DNA from: Paenibacillus borealis
GTDB taxonomy: Bacteria > Bacillota > Bacilli > Paenibacillales > Paenibacillaceae
Direction: 5' to 3'
NCBI RefSeq assembly: GCF_000758665.1
Contig: NZ_CP009285.1
Span: 2,108,001-2,172,000, forward strand
DNA length: 64,000 bases
Shown here: one piece after another, positions 8,967 through 19,103 of the stretch
How the letters are laid out: each line of letters starts with the position of its first letter
Position numbering within the stretch: the first letter of the stretch is position 1
The notes under the pieces: generated by a model
The model's database searches: none
Seen by the model: only the letters and a program-made list of their open reading frames with translations
Told to the model about the DNA's origin: nothing
Position numbers and translations under genes: made by a program

Positions 8967-9125
8967 TTACCTGTGTTCGAACAAATCGATGGTGCCGAGT
9001 ACAATATGCGCCAGACCAAATCCAAGAATGCCTGTTGCAGCCATCTTATATCTGCTGCCTAGAAAAGCTGCGCTGGAAGCAGTTACTACGGTTCCAAGAA
9101 CGGCGGGTATTATACCTTCACGCAT
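8967..9125 (-). CDS. Small hydrophobic protein, 52 residues
   Basis: The minus strand encodes a 52-residue protein beginning MREGIIPAVLGTVVTASSAAF, with two hydrophobic stretches (about 5-20 and 29-45) around a short basic loop (GSRYKM), ending DLFEHR. A GAGGGAG ribosome site lies 7 nt before the ATG, and a hairpin terminator follows the stop. This complete gene layout supports a real gene despite its size. It resembles asparagine-poor two-helix membrane proteins of unknown function seen in Bacillales; I do not recognise a named family. Confidence 0.7.
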   Translation of the reverse strand: MREGIIPAVLGTVVTASSAAFLGSRYKMAATGILGFGLAHIVLGTIDLFEHR

Positions 9126-9227
9126 TCGAAACACTCCCTCACGGTAGTTTGAAAGACATCGTTAGTGTGGGTTAAGGAGGGAACAATTATGCAGGGAGTT
9201 CCTTACCCGGCCGGTCCGCATAAATAA

Positions 9228-9258
9228 AAGACCATCCTCAGCTCAGGAGGATGGTCTT
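9228..9258 (-). terminator. Terminator of the ArsR-type regulator
   Basis: A perfect 12-bp stem (9228-9239 with 9247-9258). On the minus strand it is followed by TTATTTATG. It begins 19 nt beyond the stop of the 9278-10237 gene; orientation of the T-rich tail assigns it to that gene. Confidence 0.8.
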
Positions 9259-9277
9259 GCTGTTTATTGAACCTATA

Positions 9278-10237
9278 TCAGTCAATGGCTCCAGCGGTTG
9301 ATACTTTGCAGGAGGGATCGTCAACCTCATGCACATTATAGAGCACACGCGCCAGCAGGTCCTGGCTGTAATTGCCGAAATGCTTGCCGTAAATGGTTAA
9401 GCCGCGTTTGTTGACCGGCTTGTCGGTGACGGCAATGCGGAAGGTCAGCTCGCTTTTGTAATCCAGCTTGATATCGTCAAGGGTGATGTCCGAGATGCGG
9501 CAGCCGTCAATGAAGCTTCCCTCATTGTTGATCCGGATCAGCTTCAGCATTCCATACTGGTTAAGGTGAGGCGGCCACCAGTCGGGATTGAAGGTGCCGC
9601 GGGCATCTCCGAAGTCGCCGGGACTGGTCCAGAAACCGATTTCGATTCCATTCACATAGAAATACAGATCCGAAGGATAGTTGTCGCTGAACCCTGGAGC
9701 CTCAGAACCAAGCTCCATGGAGAATTGAATCTCCCGGAAGGTCTGGTTGGCCTTGAGATAGTTCGGAATACGGTATTCCAGGAAACCTTCGGCCATCCAG
9801 ATAATCTCCGAATCAATCCGCTGGGGATCGGCGAAATAGCGCGGCTCGTCGAAGTCACCGATAATGCTGTCTTTGGTGGCCAGTCCGCAGGTTGGGACCG
9901 CCTGATAATTGCTGTAATGTCCCACCTGGATTTCGACCTCGTACAGATTGTCGACATCCTTGCTGCGCAGATCCACCATCAGTTTATCTTTATTCAGATA
10001 GCAGACCTTCTGGATGCCGTGCTTGCCTACCGAGGTGTTAATCTCAATCAGGCCGCTCTCCTCCAGCTTCTTGATATGCATCGTAATTGCGCCATTGCTG
10101 AGATTGAGTTTCTTGGCAATTTCATTAAGGTTCAGCGCCTGGTTCGTGGCCAGCAGTTCGAGAATCTGAATCCGGATCTCGGAGCTGAGCGCCTTGAAAA
10201 TGTCGATCCCGCTCATCAGGTCTTTGATATAAATCAT
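9278..10237 (-). CDS. ArsR-type HTH regulator with large C-terminal domain
   Basis: A 319-residue regulator. Residues 10-75 form an ArsR/winged-helix DNA-binding domain (IFKALSSEIRIQILELLA; LNEIAKKLNLSNGAITMHIKKLEESGLI). Residues about 95-319 are far longer than in metal-sensing ArsR proteins and lack the usual Cys metal sites. This part is rich in aromatic and beta-strand-like segments (FWTSPGDFGDARGTFNPDWWPPHLNQYGM; LTFRIAVTDKP) and reads like a jelly-roll sensor domain. It is divergent from abfA, so a role as arabinose or arabino-oligosaccharide sensor of the abfA-araNPQ operon is inferred. In Paenibacillus such genes commonly border arabinofuranosidases. Confidence 0.8.
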   Translation of the reverse strand: MIYIKDLMSGIDIFKALSSEIRIQILELLATNQALNLNEIAKKLNLSNGAITMHIKKLEESGLIEINTSVGKHGIQKVCYLNKDKLMVDLRSKDVDNLYEVEIQVGHYSNYQAVPTCGLATKDSIIGDFDEPRYFADPQRIDSEIIWMAEGFLEYRIPNYLKANQTFREIQFSMELGSEAPGFSDNYPSDLYFYVNGIEIGFWTSPGDFGDARGTFNPDWWPPHLNQYGMLKLIRINNEGSFIDGCRISDITLDDIKLDYKSELTFRIAVTDKPVNKRGLTIYGKHFGNYSQDLLARVLYNVHEVDDPSCKVSTAGAID

Positions 10238-10503
10238 ATTTAGGGTACCTTCTTCCAGTGTGGTCGTTAGAAAAAAACTATTTTATAAAATTATAAACCA
10301 TTTGAGTTAAAAAGGAAAGATTTCTTCCTTTATTTGTAGGTTATAATTGAAAACCTGCTAAATATGAATTAAAATACCCATTTACTTTATACTTATACGA
10401 ATGATAAGGGGCGTTTTATTACAAAAAAAGAGGTTATATTTCAGAAAACACGCCATTTATCGCTTTTGTTTTGAATATGTATGAATAGTTTTATATTTTT
10501 ATG

Positions 10504-10532
10504 TTTACAGAGGTCCTTATATATGTTATTTT
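10504..10532 (+). promoter_or_regulatory. Probable sigma-A promoter of abfA
   Basis: TTTACA (10504-10509), 17 bp, TATTTT (10527-10532). The cre-like site follows the -10 directly, where a bound repressor would block initiation. Other -10 choices exist in this AT-rich stretch. Confidence 0.4.
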
Positions 10533-10537
10533 ATACC

Positions 10538-12126
<1,589 letters not shown>

Positions 12127-12190
12127 GCCGGACTGTAAAAGCAGTTCTTATATAACTTATATTTTCTACACAAATAAGGGAGGTTTAAGG

Positions 12191-13522
12191 ATGAAGAAGA
12201 AGGGGTTTCTCGCATTAATGGTAGTGGCAATGGTAGTATTCCTGGCAGGCTGTGGAGGATCATCCAAGGAAGAGGGCGGTGAAAGCTCGGTACTTAATGC
12301 CGGTGCCGGCGACAATGCGACAGAGCTCTCCTACTGGACATTCGTTGAATTACACGGCCAGCATTTTGAGAAAATGCTTGAGAAATGGAATGCGGCCAAT
12401 CCTGACCGTCAGATCAAGCTGAACGTTACAGTAATGCCTTATGATGACATGCACAACAAATTGTCCATTGCTGTACAGACGGGGGTAGGCGCGCCGGATA
12501 TTGCCGATATTGAATTGGGTAAATTCCCTGACTTCCTGGCCGGAACACCACAGCTGGAACCGCTTAATGATGTAGCTGAGCCTTATAAGGGTACTGTTGT
12601 GCAATCCCAGCTGGATTTGTACAGCAAAGAAGGAAATATATACGGCCTGTCTACTCACGTAGGGGCAACCGTTGCCTTTTATAACACAGAGATTCTCGAA
12701 CAGGCAGGAGTCGACTATAAGACGATCGTAACCTGGGACGACTTCAAGAAAGCCGGCATGCAGGTGTACGAAAAAACCGGCAAATACATGGGCACCGCTG
12801 ACACAAGCGCTATCTGGCAAGAATCGCTCCTTCTGGCGCAGCAAGGCTCTGACCTCACCGATGATGCCGGCAATCCAAAGGTGAATTCACCGGAGATGGT
12901 GAAAGCCCTAACTATGCTCAAGGATCTGCAGGACAACAATGTAATCTCCACCATCGCCGGAGGACAGCCGGATACAGAAGAAGCTTATGGTGAATTCAAC
13001 TCCGGTAACTATGCAACAGCCTTCATGCCGCTATGGCAAATGTCGAGATACACCAACTATATGGCTGACCTGCAGGGCAAGATTGCCATTGCTCCGCTTC
13101 CAGTGTTTGAGAAAGGGATGCCAAGATCGTATGGCGGCGGCGGAACCGGTACTGTAGTCACCAAAACAGCCAAAGATGTACAGCTGGCTAAAGACTTCAT
13201 TGCTTATGCGAAACTTTCCCTGGATGCCAATATCGAAATCTGGAACACGCTTGGCTTTGACCCGATCAATATGAGCGTATGGGATATGAAAGACGTGACT
13301 CATAATCCTGAGAATCAGTTCGTGAAGTATTTTGTCAACAACCCGTTTGATGTATTGAATGAAATTAAAGAAGAAATCCAGCTGATCAAATCCACCTCTG
13401 CTTCACCGACGATCAATAATGTTCTTTGCACAGTTACCCTGAATGAAATCTTCGAGGACGGCAAGGATGTGCAAAAAGCGCTCGATGACGCGCAGGCACA
13501 AATTGAACAGGAGTTGAAATAA
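12191..13522 (+). CDS. araN: Arabino-oligosaccharide ABC transporter binding lipoprotein (AraN-like)
   Basis: 443-residue CUT1 solute-binding lipoprotein: Lys-rich start, hydrophobic h-region and lipobox LAGC with the lipidated Cys at 21, followed by a Gly/Ser/Glu linker. It keeps AraN features such as SYWTF near residue 43, NPDRQIKLNV, PDIADIELGKF and the STHVGATVAFYN segment. AraN of Bacillus subtilis binds arabinotriose and larger oligomers. GGGAGG precedes ATG 12191. Placement after abfA supports the substrate call. Confidence 0.88.
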   Translation: MKKKGFLALMVVAMVVFLAGCGGSSKEEGGESSVLNAGAGDNATELSYWTFVELHGQHFEKMLEKWNAANPDRQIKLNVTVMPYDDMHNKLSIAVQTGVGAPDIADIELGKFPDFLAGTPQLEPLNDVAEPYKGTVVQSQLDLYSKEGNIYGLSTHVGATVAFYNTEILEQAGVDYKTIVTWDDFKKAGMQVYEKTGKYMGTADTSAIWQESLLLAQQGSDLTDDAGNPKVNSPEMVKALTMLKDLQDNNVISTIAGGQPDTEEAYGEFNSGNYATAFMPLWQMSRYTNYMADLQGKIAIAPLPVFEKGMPRSYGGGGTGTVVTKTAKDVQLAKDFIAYAKLSLDANIEIWNTLGFDPINMSVWDMKDVTHNPENQFVKYFVNNPFDVLNEIKEEIQLIKSTSASPTINNVLCTVTLNEIFEDGKDVQKALDDAQAQIEQELK

Positions 13523-13540
13523 ACGGATAGTTAAACTGGG

Positions 13541-13568
13541 AGAGCTACTCTGCGGGCAGAGTAGCTCT
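13541..13568 (+). terminator. Hairpin between araN and araP (partial terminator or stabiliser)
   Basis: A perfect 12-bp stem (13541-13552 with 13557-13568), loop CGGG, followed by ATTTTAAA. The short U-tract suggests partial termination or 3'-end protection, which would give more araN than permease mRNA. Confidence 0.75.
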
Positions 13569-13612
13569 ATTTTAAAGCACTATCTAAGTTTCACCATGAA
13601 AGGAGTAGAGCA

Positions 13613-14506
13613 ATGTTTAAAAACTTTCTGTACTCGCAAAAGGTCGCTCCTTACGTGTTCGTGCTGCCCTTTGTGCTGGTGTTCCTCATTTTTTGGGTAT
13701 ATCCCCTGCTTAGCTCGTTCGGTATGAGTTTTCAAAAGGTAACGCTCGGCCAGGAGGCGCAGTGGGTAGGAATCGACAACTATACGAAGCTGATGAGTGA
13801 CACGATCTTCTTCAAAGCCGTCCGCAACAGCGGCGTATATATGATCCTGACCCTGCTTATTCTCATTCCTTTTCCAATGCTGTTCGCGGTCCTGATCAAC
13901 AATAAATTTATGTGGGGACGGGAATTCTTCAAATCCTCCTTCTTCTTTCCGGCACTGACCTCGGTGGTTGTAGCCGGTACGATCTTCAGATTAATGTTCG
14001 GCGAAATGGAGGGGTCCTTGATCAACAGCCTTCTGGGCCTATTCGGCGTAGAGCCGGTTAAATTCCTGAAAGGGCAGGTCACAGGATTTATCGCCCTGGT
14101 CGCCTTGGCCAGCTGGAGATGGATGGGGGTCAATATGCTGTACTTCCTGTCCGGCCTGAAGAATATTCCGGATGATTATTATGAAGCGGCATCGATTGAC
14201 GGAGCGTCAGCTTTTCAGAAATTCACCAGAATCACTATGCCTTTGTTGAAGCCTACAACCATATATGTACTGACGATCAGTATTTACGCCGGTCTGGCCA
14301 TGTTCATTGAGAGCATGATGTTGTGGAACGGCAATAATTCCCCGAAGAATATAGGCCTCACCATTGTCGGGTATCTGTACCGCCAGGGAATTGAAAAGAA
14401 CAATCTTGGATATGCGGCTGCGGTTGGCATTGTACTGCTCTTGATTACCATGGTGATCAACCTGACACAACTGGCCTTTAGCGGCATGTTTAAGAAGGAG
14501 GATTAG
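13613..14506 (+). CDS. araP: Arabino-oligosaccharide ABC permease (AraP-like)
   Basis: 297-residue MalF-type permease with six predicted membrane helices. The ATPase-contact EAA loop is EAASIDGASAFQKFTRITMPLL near residue 190. AAAGGAG lies before ATG 13613. It pairs with the next permease; no ATPase gene is nearby, so a shared MsmX-type ATPase encoded elsewhere is expected. Confidence 0.88.
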   Translation: MFKNFLYSQKVAPYVFVLPFVLVFLIFWVYPLLSSFGMSFQKVTLGQEAQWVGIDNYTKLMSDTIFFKAVRNSGVYMILTLLILIPFPMLFAVLINNKFMWGREFFKSSFFFPALTSVVVAGTIFRLMFGEMEGSLINSLLGLFGVEPVKFLKGQVTGFIALVALASWRWMGVNMLYFLSGLKNIPDDYYEAASIDGASAFQKFTRITMPLLKPTTIYVLTISIYAGLAMFIESMMLWNGNNSPKNIGLTIVGYLYRQGIEKNNLGYAAAVGIVLLLITMVINLTQLAFSGMFKKED

Positions 14507-14507
14507 A

Positions 14508-15341
14508 ATGAAAAAAGAAACTGCAGTCAAAATCATCCTCTTTGCCTTCTTTACGGTGGTATGCCTCCTGATCCTGATACCCTTCTATGCGGTGACGATT
14601 GCCTCCTTCAAGCCTGGTGAAGATTTGATCAGATATGGGCTGAATCTGAAGTTCGACCTTTCGGTAATGAATTTCGATAACTTCGTGTACCTGTTTACAG
14701 GCGATCATGCCTACTTTACATGGTTCTTTAATTCGGTGCTGCTTACGCTGGTGCAGGTAACGTTGACCTTGCTGGTAAGCGCCACAGTGGCTTATGGTTT
14801 CTCGGCATATGAATTCAGAGGGAAGAACTTCCTTTTTATATGTGTGCTTCTTATCATGATGGTTCCGTTTGAGATTCTGCTGCTGCCTCTGTATACCTTG
14901 ACCAATAATATGGGGCTGATGAACAGCTACTCCGCAATTATTCTGCCGGGGATAGCCGGTGCAGCGACGATATTCTTCTTCAGACAATATTTAAGCGGAA
15001 TTCCCAAGGAAATTATCGCGGCCGGCAGAGTCGACGGGGCCAGTGAATACGGGATTTATCTGCGCCTGATCCTGCCTATCATGAAGCCTTCTTTCGCCGC
15101 GATGGCGATTCTGAACGGTATGAACAGCTGGAACAACTTCCTCTGGCCGTTCATGGTGCTTAGCAGCGAGCACAAATATACCCTGCCAATCGGACTCAAG
15201 ACACTCCTGACTCCGTACGGCAACAACTATGATCTGCTTATTGTCGGCTCGTTCTTCTCCATTCTGCCGATTCTGGCCTTATTCCTGGCCTTCCAAAAGT
15301 ATTTCATCGACGGGATGACCGCCGGAGCGGTAAAAGGGTAA
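14508..15341 (+). CDS. araQ: Arabino-oligosaccharide ABC permease (AraQ-like)
   Basis: 277-residue MalG-type permease, starting one base after the araP stop with AAGGAGG overlapping the end of araP. EAA loop: AAGRVDGASEYGIYLRLILP. The C-terminus QKYFIDGMTAGAVKG is the family hallmark. Six hydrophobic helices are evident. Confidence 0.88.
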   Translation: MKKETAVKIILFAFFTVVCLLILIPFYAVTIASFKPGEDLIRYGLNLKFDLSVMNFDNFVYLFTGDHAYFTWFFNSVLLTLVQVTLTLLVSATVAYGFSAYEFRGKNFLFICVLLIMMVPFEILLLPLYTLTNNMGLMNSYSAIILPGIAGAATIFFFRQYLSGIPKEIIAAGRVDGASEYGIYLRLILPIMKPSFAAMAILNGMNSWNNFLWPFMVLSSEHKYTLPIGLKTLLTPYGNNYDLLIVGSFFSILPILALFLAFQKYFIDGMTAGAVKG

Positions 15342-15403
15342 AGCTTGCCTGTACTATTCCCAGATAATTTCTTAGATAAAAAGCTCAGACCAAAGGAGAA
15401 ACC

Positions 15404-16369
15404 ATGATGAGTACAAATAGAGAGTACAGCAATCCGCTTGTGGAGCAGCGCGCAGATCCCTGGGTGTACAAACATACAGACGGCTATTACTATTTCACGG
15501 CTTCCGTACCGGAATATGACCGGATTGAAGTGCGCAGAGCCGCAACAATTGAAGGGCTAAGAGAGGCTACGCCAGTTGTAGTCTGGCGCAAATATGAGAC
15601 GGGTCCGCTCAGCGCCAATATCTGGGCTCCCGAGCTCCACTACATCGATGGTAAATGGTATATTTATTTCGCTGCTGCCCGGACCACCGAGACGAAGGAA
15701 GGGCTGTTCGATCACCGTATGTTCGTGCTGGAGAATGAGTCGGCAAATCCGCTGGAAGGGGAGTGGGTGGAGAAAGGGCAGATGAAAACGGCCTGGGAAT
15801 CCTTTGCCCTGGATGCCACTTCATTCGAGCACAAGGGAGTGCGGTATTATGTATGGGCGCAGAAGGACCCTGAGATTGAGGGGAACTCCAACCTGTACAT
15901 TTCGGCCATGGCTAACGGCTGGACGTTAACAGGTCCGCAGACGATGATCGCTACGCCGGAGTATCCGTGGGAAATTATCGGCTTCCGGGTGAATGAGGGC
16001 GCTGCGGTGCTGAAACGCAGCGGCAAGATCTTCATGAGCTTCTCGGCCAGCGCGACCGACTACAATTACTGCATGGGACTGCTTACCGCAGACGAGGACA
16101 GTGATCTGCTGGACGCCGCCTCCTGGATCAAACATCCTGAGCCGGTCTTCAAGACCAGTGAGGAGAACGGGCAATACGGCCCGGGGCATAACAGCTTCAC
16201 AGTGGATGAGAACGGTGAGGATGTGCTGATCTACCATGCCCGCAATTATAAGGAGATTACAGGAGACCCGCTGTACGATCCGAACCGCCACACCCGGGCC
16301 CAGCGCCTGCATTGGAATGAAGACGGCACACCGGATTTCGGCGTGCCGGTGAAGGACGGCGGGAAGTAA
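15404..16369 (+). CDS. GH43 glycosidase (arabinan/arabinofuranoside type)
   Basis: A 321-residue five-bladed propeller hydrolase without signal peptide. The inverting triad can be placed: catalytic base D18 in EQRADPWVY, the pKa-tuning Asp in LDATSFEHKG, and the acid Glu in RVNEGAAVL. The GPLSANIWAPELHYIDGKWYIYF stretch is typical of GH43 subgroups near exo-alpha-1,5-arabinofuranosidases (GH43_26 type), which fits the operon; beta-xylosidase activity cannot be excluded. AAAGGAG precedes the double ATG (15404/15407). Confidence 0.85.
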   Translation: MMSTNREYSNPLVEQRADPWVYKHTDGYYYFTASVPEYDRIEVRRAATIEGLREATPVVVWRKYETGPLSANIWAPELHYIDGKWYIYFAAARTTETKEGLFDHRMFVLENESANPLEGEWVEKGQMKTAWESFALDATSFEHKGVRYYVWAQKDPEIEGNSNLYISAMANGWTLTGPQTMIATPEYPWEIIGFRVNEGAAVLKRSGKIFMSFSASATDYNYCMGLLTADEDSDLLDAASWIKHPEPVFKTSEENGQYGPGHNSFTVDENGEDVLIYHARNYKEITGDPLYDPNRHTRAQRLHWNEDGTPDFGVPVKDGGK

Positions 16370-16470
16370 CAGACCGGTTCCCGTGACCCGGAGCCGCAAT
16401 GGCAGATGACTGGCCTGCAAGATGCGGAAAGCCCTGCTATTTAGAGTGAACTTAAGTTCTGCTTATATAG

Positions 16471-16516
16471 ACACAAAAAATCCCGCTCCCCTGGCAGGGG
16501 GCGGGATTTTTTGTGT
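16471..16516 (+). terminator. Strong terminator of the arabinan operon
   Basis: A 16-bp outer stem (16471-16486 with 16501-16516) plus an inner CCCC/GGGG stem and 5-nt loop. A-rich and T-rich flanks on both sides make it work on either strand. It lies about 100 bp past the GH43 stop. Confidence 0.85.
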
Positions 16517-16537
16517 CTTCTTTTATCAGACGGGTTA

Positions 16538-16722
16538 TAACTGTATTTGGTACAACTAAAGTGACCAGTTATTGCGTGGTAAGTACTATAGTTGTATTCT
16601 CTGCAATTATATTGACCTTCGTGCGGCAAAGGAGCACTTTTCGCTACTTTTAGTTGTACAGAATACAATTAAGAGATCGGATTTGCTTGCTGGCCGTCTT
16701 TTAAGTGTACGGAATACAACTA
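16538..16722. repeat. Four-unit palindrome block, family A (51/62/51 spacing)
   Basis: Four 21-bp units of form TAGTTGTA-N5-TACAACTA: 16538-16558, 16589-16609, 16651-16671 and 16702-16722. Each arm is 8 bp with a 5-bp centre; single mismatches occur. Centres are 51, 62 and 51 bp apart. The first two units carry the TTTGG/TTCTC-type centre and the last two its complement (CAGAA, CGGAA), so the block is an imperfect palindrome about 185 bp long. Spacers are not conserved. Function unknown. Confidence 0.8.
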
Positions 16723-16809
16723 TCGGTGAGAGAAGCTAAATTTACGATCTTCTCGATTAACCCGCCGTTTGTGTGGGAGCTCTGAGTGGTTTTATTGAAT
16801 TCATGCGAG

Positions 16810-16986
16810 ATCCTGCACAAAATACAACATTTCCCTCATCATGTCGGCCCTAATCCAAGATTGTTGTATGAAATGCAGCATTTCTCCTCCTCCAGGCGGG
16901 TTTAGCCGGACAATTCTTGTATTTTGTGCAACATTCCTCCCGAACAGCCGGATATACAGGGAGCCAAGTTGTAAAACGTACAACAT
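16810..16986. repeat. Four-unit palindrome block, family D, copy 1
   Basis: Four units of form ATGTTGTA-N5-TGCAACAT at 16810-16830, 16861-16881, 16914-16934 and 16966-16986, centres 51, 53 and 52 bp apart. Arms are degenerate (for example ATCCTGCA, TTGTTGTA). The whole block, spacers included, is homologous to 26154-26329. Confidence 0.8.
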
Positions 16987-17103
16987 TTATGCCTAGGTGA
17001 AGCTCTGTGCCGCGAATTGTGCATTGAACACAGAACACAGAACATAGGAAGGTCACTCCACTCCTGCTGCCCGGCGCGGCACTTCGGGGACAATAGTGTA
17101 TTC

Positions 17104-18426
17104 CTAATGTTTCTTGCCATCTATAGGAACTGTAATGGTCTTGTCATATGTCTTAATATAATGGAATCCATCCAGCAGCAGGAACTGCGGCGCCTCCTCC
17201 GTATTGAACGAATAGGTCCGCTCCCAGAGGATGTTGCCGTTCTTCAAGTCCCACGGACGGGACTGGGATATAGAAGCAACGGGAACTGTGGTTCCTCCGG
17301 CTTGAACAGCTAAAGTCTCCGTGTCGAGGAAGGTGAACTGCTTTCCGGCGATCACGATATCATAACCGGAACCGGTCCGGGTGACGCTTCGAATCCAGAG
17401 CTTCTCCGCGCCAAGCTGAATAGAGCGGTCAGACGGTGAAGCCAGGGAGACAGGCTGTTCTATTTGCTGATATCCGGTGAAATTATCGAGTACCAGTTCA
17501 ACACTTTGCAGCTTGTCTGTCGGGAGTACATCGTATTCGATTTCAAATTCCGAGAGTCCCGTTTTGCCGGAACGGGCCGACCGCATGGACCAGTAATTTA
17601 CTTCAATCCCATTCACATAGAGCTTGGTTACAGCCGAGAATCTCGGAGTTTCCCCGTCTTCCAGTTCATAATGTCCCTTTACAATGGTTGATGTTGGTGA
17701 AGCTGTAATAGAGTCATAGTGGACAGTTCCCTGATCCACCGGAACAGCTTGGGAAATATCCGCTGTGAGCAGGCTTTTCATGGCTTTGTTCGCTTCAAAT
17801 TTGAAGGAGACAGGATAGTGTGCCACTGTCCCATTCTCCAGCCACTCGCTGAATGTAACGGTCAATGTTCTGGAGAAGGGGCTGGCCGGCTCAAATTTGT
17901 ATACTCCCTCGAAACGGGTACCGTCTTTGCTGCCGCCGCTCCCCCCCAGGGGATCTGAATCCGTCAGGAACCCTTCCAGTTTATCTACTCCGTAACGGAG
18001 TGAATAGTTGCCGTCAGGGAAGTCGCCAGTATATACACTGCCTGAAGCCGGATCAATGCTGTAATACATCGTCAGGGCGTTGTCGTCCGCAATTACCCCG
18101 TTAATGGTAATAACCGTTCCGTCATCTAACGTTTTGCTTTTATTGACGCTTTGACCGTATCCGTGGCCCGCCAATTCAGAAAAGGCCATGGTATCCAGCT
18201 CGCTTTTACTAAACAGCTTCCCGCCGTAATAAGCAAATGCAGGATATTGATAGATGCCCACCGTCAGAATAAATGCTGCCGCTGCTGAGGCAACCCAGGT
18301 TCTCACTCTACTCCGGGTTCTTGTCTTCACAGGAACACGCTCAAGCGCTGTTCGAAGTCTGCCCTCAAGTTCTGACGGGGTCATGATCTGCTGATGCTCC
18401 TGTAATCTCTCCTCGATCGTTCTCAT
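17104..18426 (-). CDS. DUF4179-type anti-sigma factor
   Basis: 440-residue membrane-anchored regulator. Residues 1-45 are cytoplasmic (RTIEERLQEHQQIMTPSELE...), the likely sigma-binding part; one membrane helix follows (VASAAAAFILTVGIY), then a long extracytoplasmic part with DUF4179 (from AFAYYGGKLFSKSELD..). GGAGGTGA lies 7 nt before ATG 18426, which I prefer to the longer frame from 18441. It overlaps the sigma gene by 62 bp. The partner pair implies that it holds the sigma factor inactive until an envelope signal; this is inferred. Confidence 0.85.
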   Translation of the reverse strand: MRTIEERLQEHQQIMTPSELEGRLRTALERVPVKTRTRSRVRTWVASAAAAFILTVGIYQYPAFAYYGGKLFSKSELDTMAFSELAGHGYGQSVNKSKTLDDGTVITINGVIADDNALTMYYSIDPASGSVYTGDFPDGNYSLRYGVDKLEGFLTDSDPLGGSGGSKDGTRFEGVYKFEPASPFSRTLTVTFSEWLENGTVAHYPVSFKFEANKAMKSLLTADISQAVPVDQGTVHYDSITASPTSTIVKGHYELEDGETPRFSAVTKLYVNGIEVNYWSMRSARSGKTGLSEFEIEYDVLPTDKLQSVELVLDNFTGYQQIEQPVSLASPSDRSIQLGAEKLWIRSVTRTGSGYDIVIAGKQFTFLDTETLAVQAGGTTVPVASISQSRPWDLKNGNILWERTYSFNTEEAPQFLLLDGFHYIKTYDKTITVPIDGKKH

Positions 18427-18961
18427 AACGGTCACCTCCAATCATAGCTTTCAGCTTCTGTATCCCTTGCGAAATCCTTGATTTGATCGTCCCGACCGGT
18501 GAATCGGTCATCTCGGCAATCGTCTGATAGGGAAGATCGTGAACATAGCGGAGTTCAATCGCTTCCCGCTGCCGCGGGTTCAGGTGAGCAAGCAGCATCG
18601 ACATGTCCAGCTCAGACTCCGTAGTACTATAAGGGTTGTCTGCAGTCCATGCGGCAAGTGGAGGCTCCCGGTCGTCTTCGTCGTCCAGAGGAAGATAACG
18701 CTCCTGTTTGCGGAGGACGGTCTTGCAGCGGTTCACAAGTATCGTTTTGCTCCAGCTGTAGAAGGCCTCCCTTTTGTTCAATTGCTCCAGCTTCTCGTAA
18801 AGCGTAACAATCATATCCTCCATGACATCCATGGCATCGTGCTCATTGCCCATATAGCTGTAGGCAAGCCGGTAATAAGCGTCCTGTTCAGCTAAAATTA
18901 ATTGTAATAAGGCTTCCTTGTTACCCCGCTGGGCTTGTCTCACAAGACGGCTTACATTCAT
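18365..18961 (-). CDS. ECF RNA polymerase sigma factor
   Basis: 198 residues with region 2 (YRLAYSYMGNEHDAMDVMEDMIVTLYEKL) and region 4 helix-turn-helix (LNPRQREAIELRYVHDLPYQTIAEMTDSPVGTIKSRI). Start ATG 18961 has GAGGTGAG four bases upstream; the longer frame from 19033 lacks a ribosome site and homologues begin near VSRLVRQAQRGN. Co-transcribed with the overlapping anti-sigma gene, as usual for SigV/SigX-like systems. I could not find a convincing autoregulated GAAC-type -35 with correct spacing. Confidence 0.9.
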   Translation of the reverse strand: MNVSRLVRQAQRGNKEALLQLILAEQDAYYRLAYSYMGNEHDAMDVMEDMIVTLYEKLEQLNKREAFYSWSKTILVNRCKTVLRKQERYLPLDDEDDREPPLAAWTADNPYSTTESELDMSMLLAHLNPRQREAIELRYVHDLPYQTIAEMTDSPVGTIKSRISQGIQKLKAMIGGDRYENDRGEITGASADHDPVRT

Positions 18962-19103
18962 GTTCTCACCTCTTTCATAAATAAGAGTTCCCGGAGGTCC
19001 TAAAAGTTCATTATGCACAAAAAAAATCTCCACAGCCTGTTCCGGGGGGAAATGAGTAGCCCCTGGAAGCCGCGGAGGAATCAGTATGATGAGCTTTCTT
19101 CAT

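Larger units (their letters stand above)
16370..17103. other. Convergent intergenic region with two palindrome blocks
   Basis: 734 bp between the 3' ends of the GH43 gene and the DUF4179 gene. It contains a bidirectional terminator (16471-16516) and two four-unit palindrome blocks (16538-16722 and 16810-16986). Short reading frames here cross the repeats and have no ribosome sites; I call none. Confidence 0.75.

Noticed and set aside
9566..10243. 225-codon plus-strand frame opposite the ArsR-type gene
   Set aside because: It is the antisense shadow of a clear regulator and shows no domain or ribosome site.
16810..16986. CRISPR-like array (four repeats at about 52 bp)
   Set aside because: Repeats are degenerate palindromes, spacers are homologous to those of the second copy at 26154-26329, and no cas gene is in the window.
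18962..19033. ECF-type autoregulated promoter before the sigma gene
   Set aside because: A GGAACAG is present on the minus strand but no -10 lies at the expected 16-17 bp.
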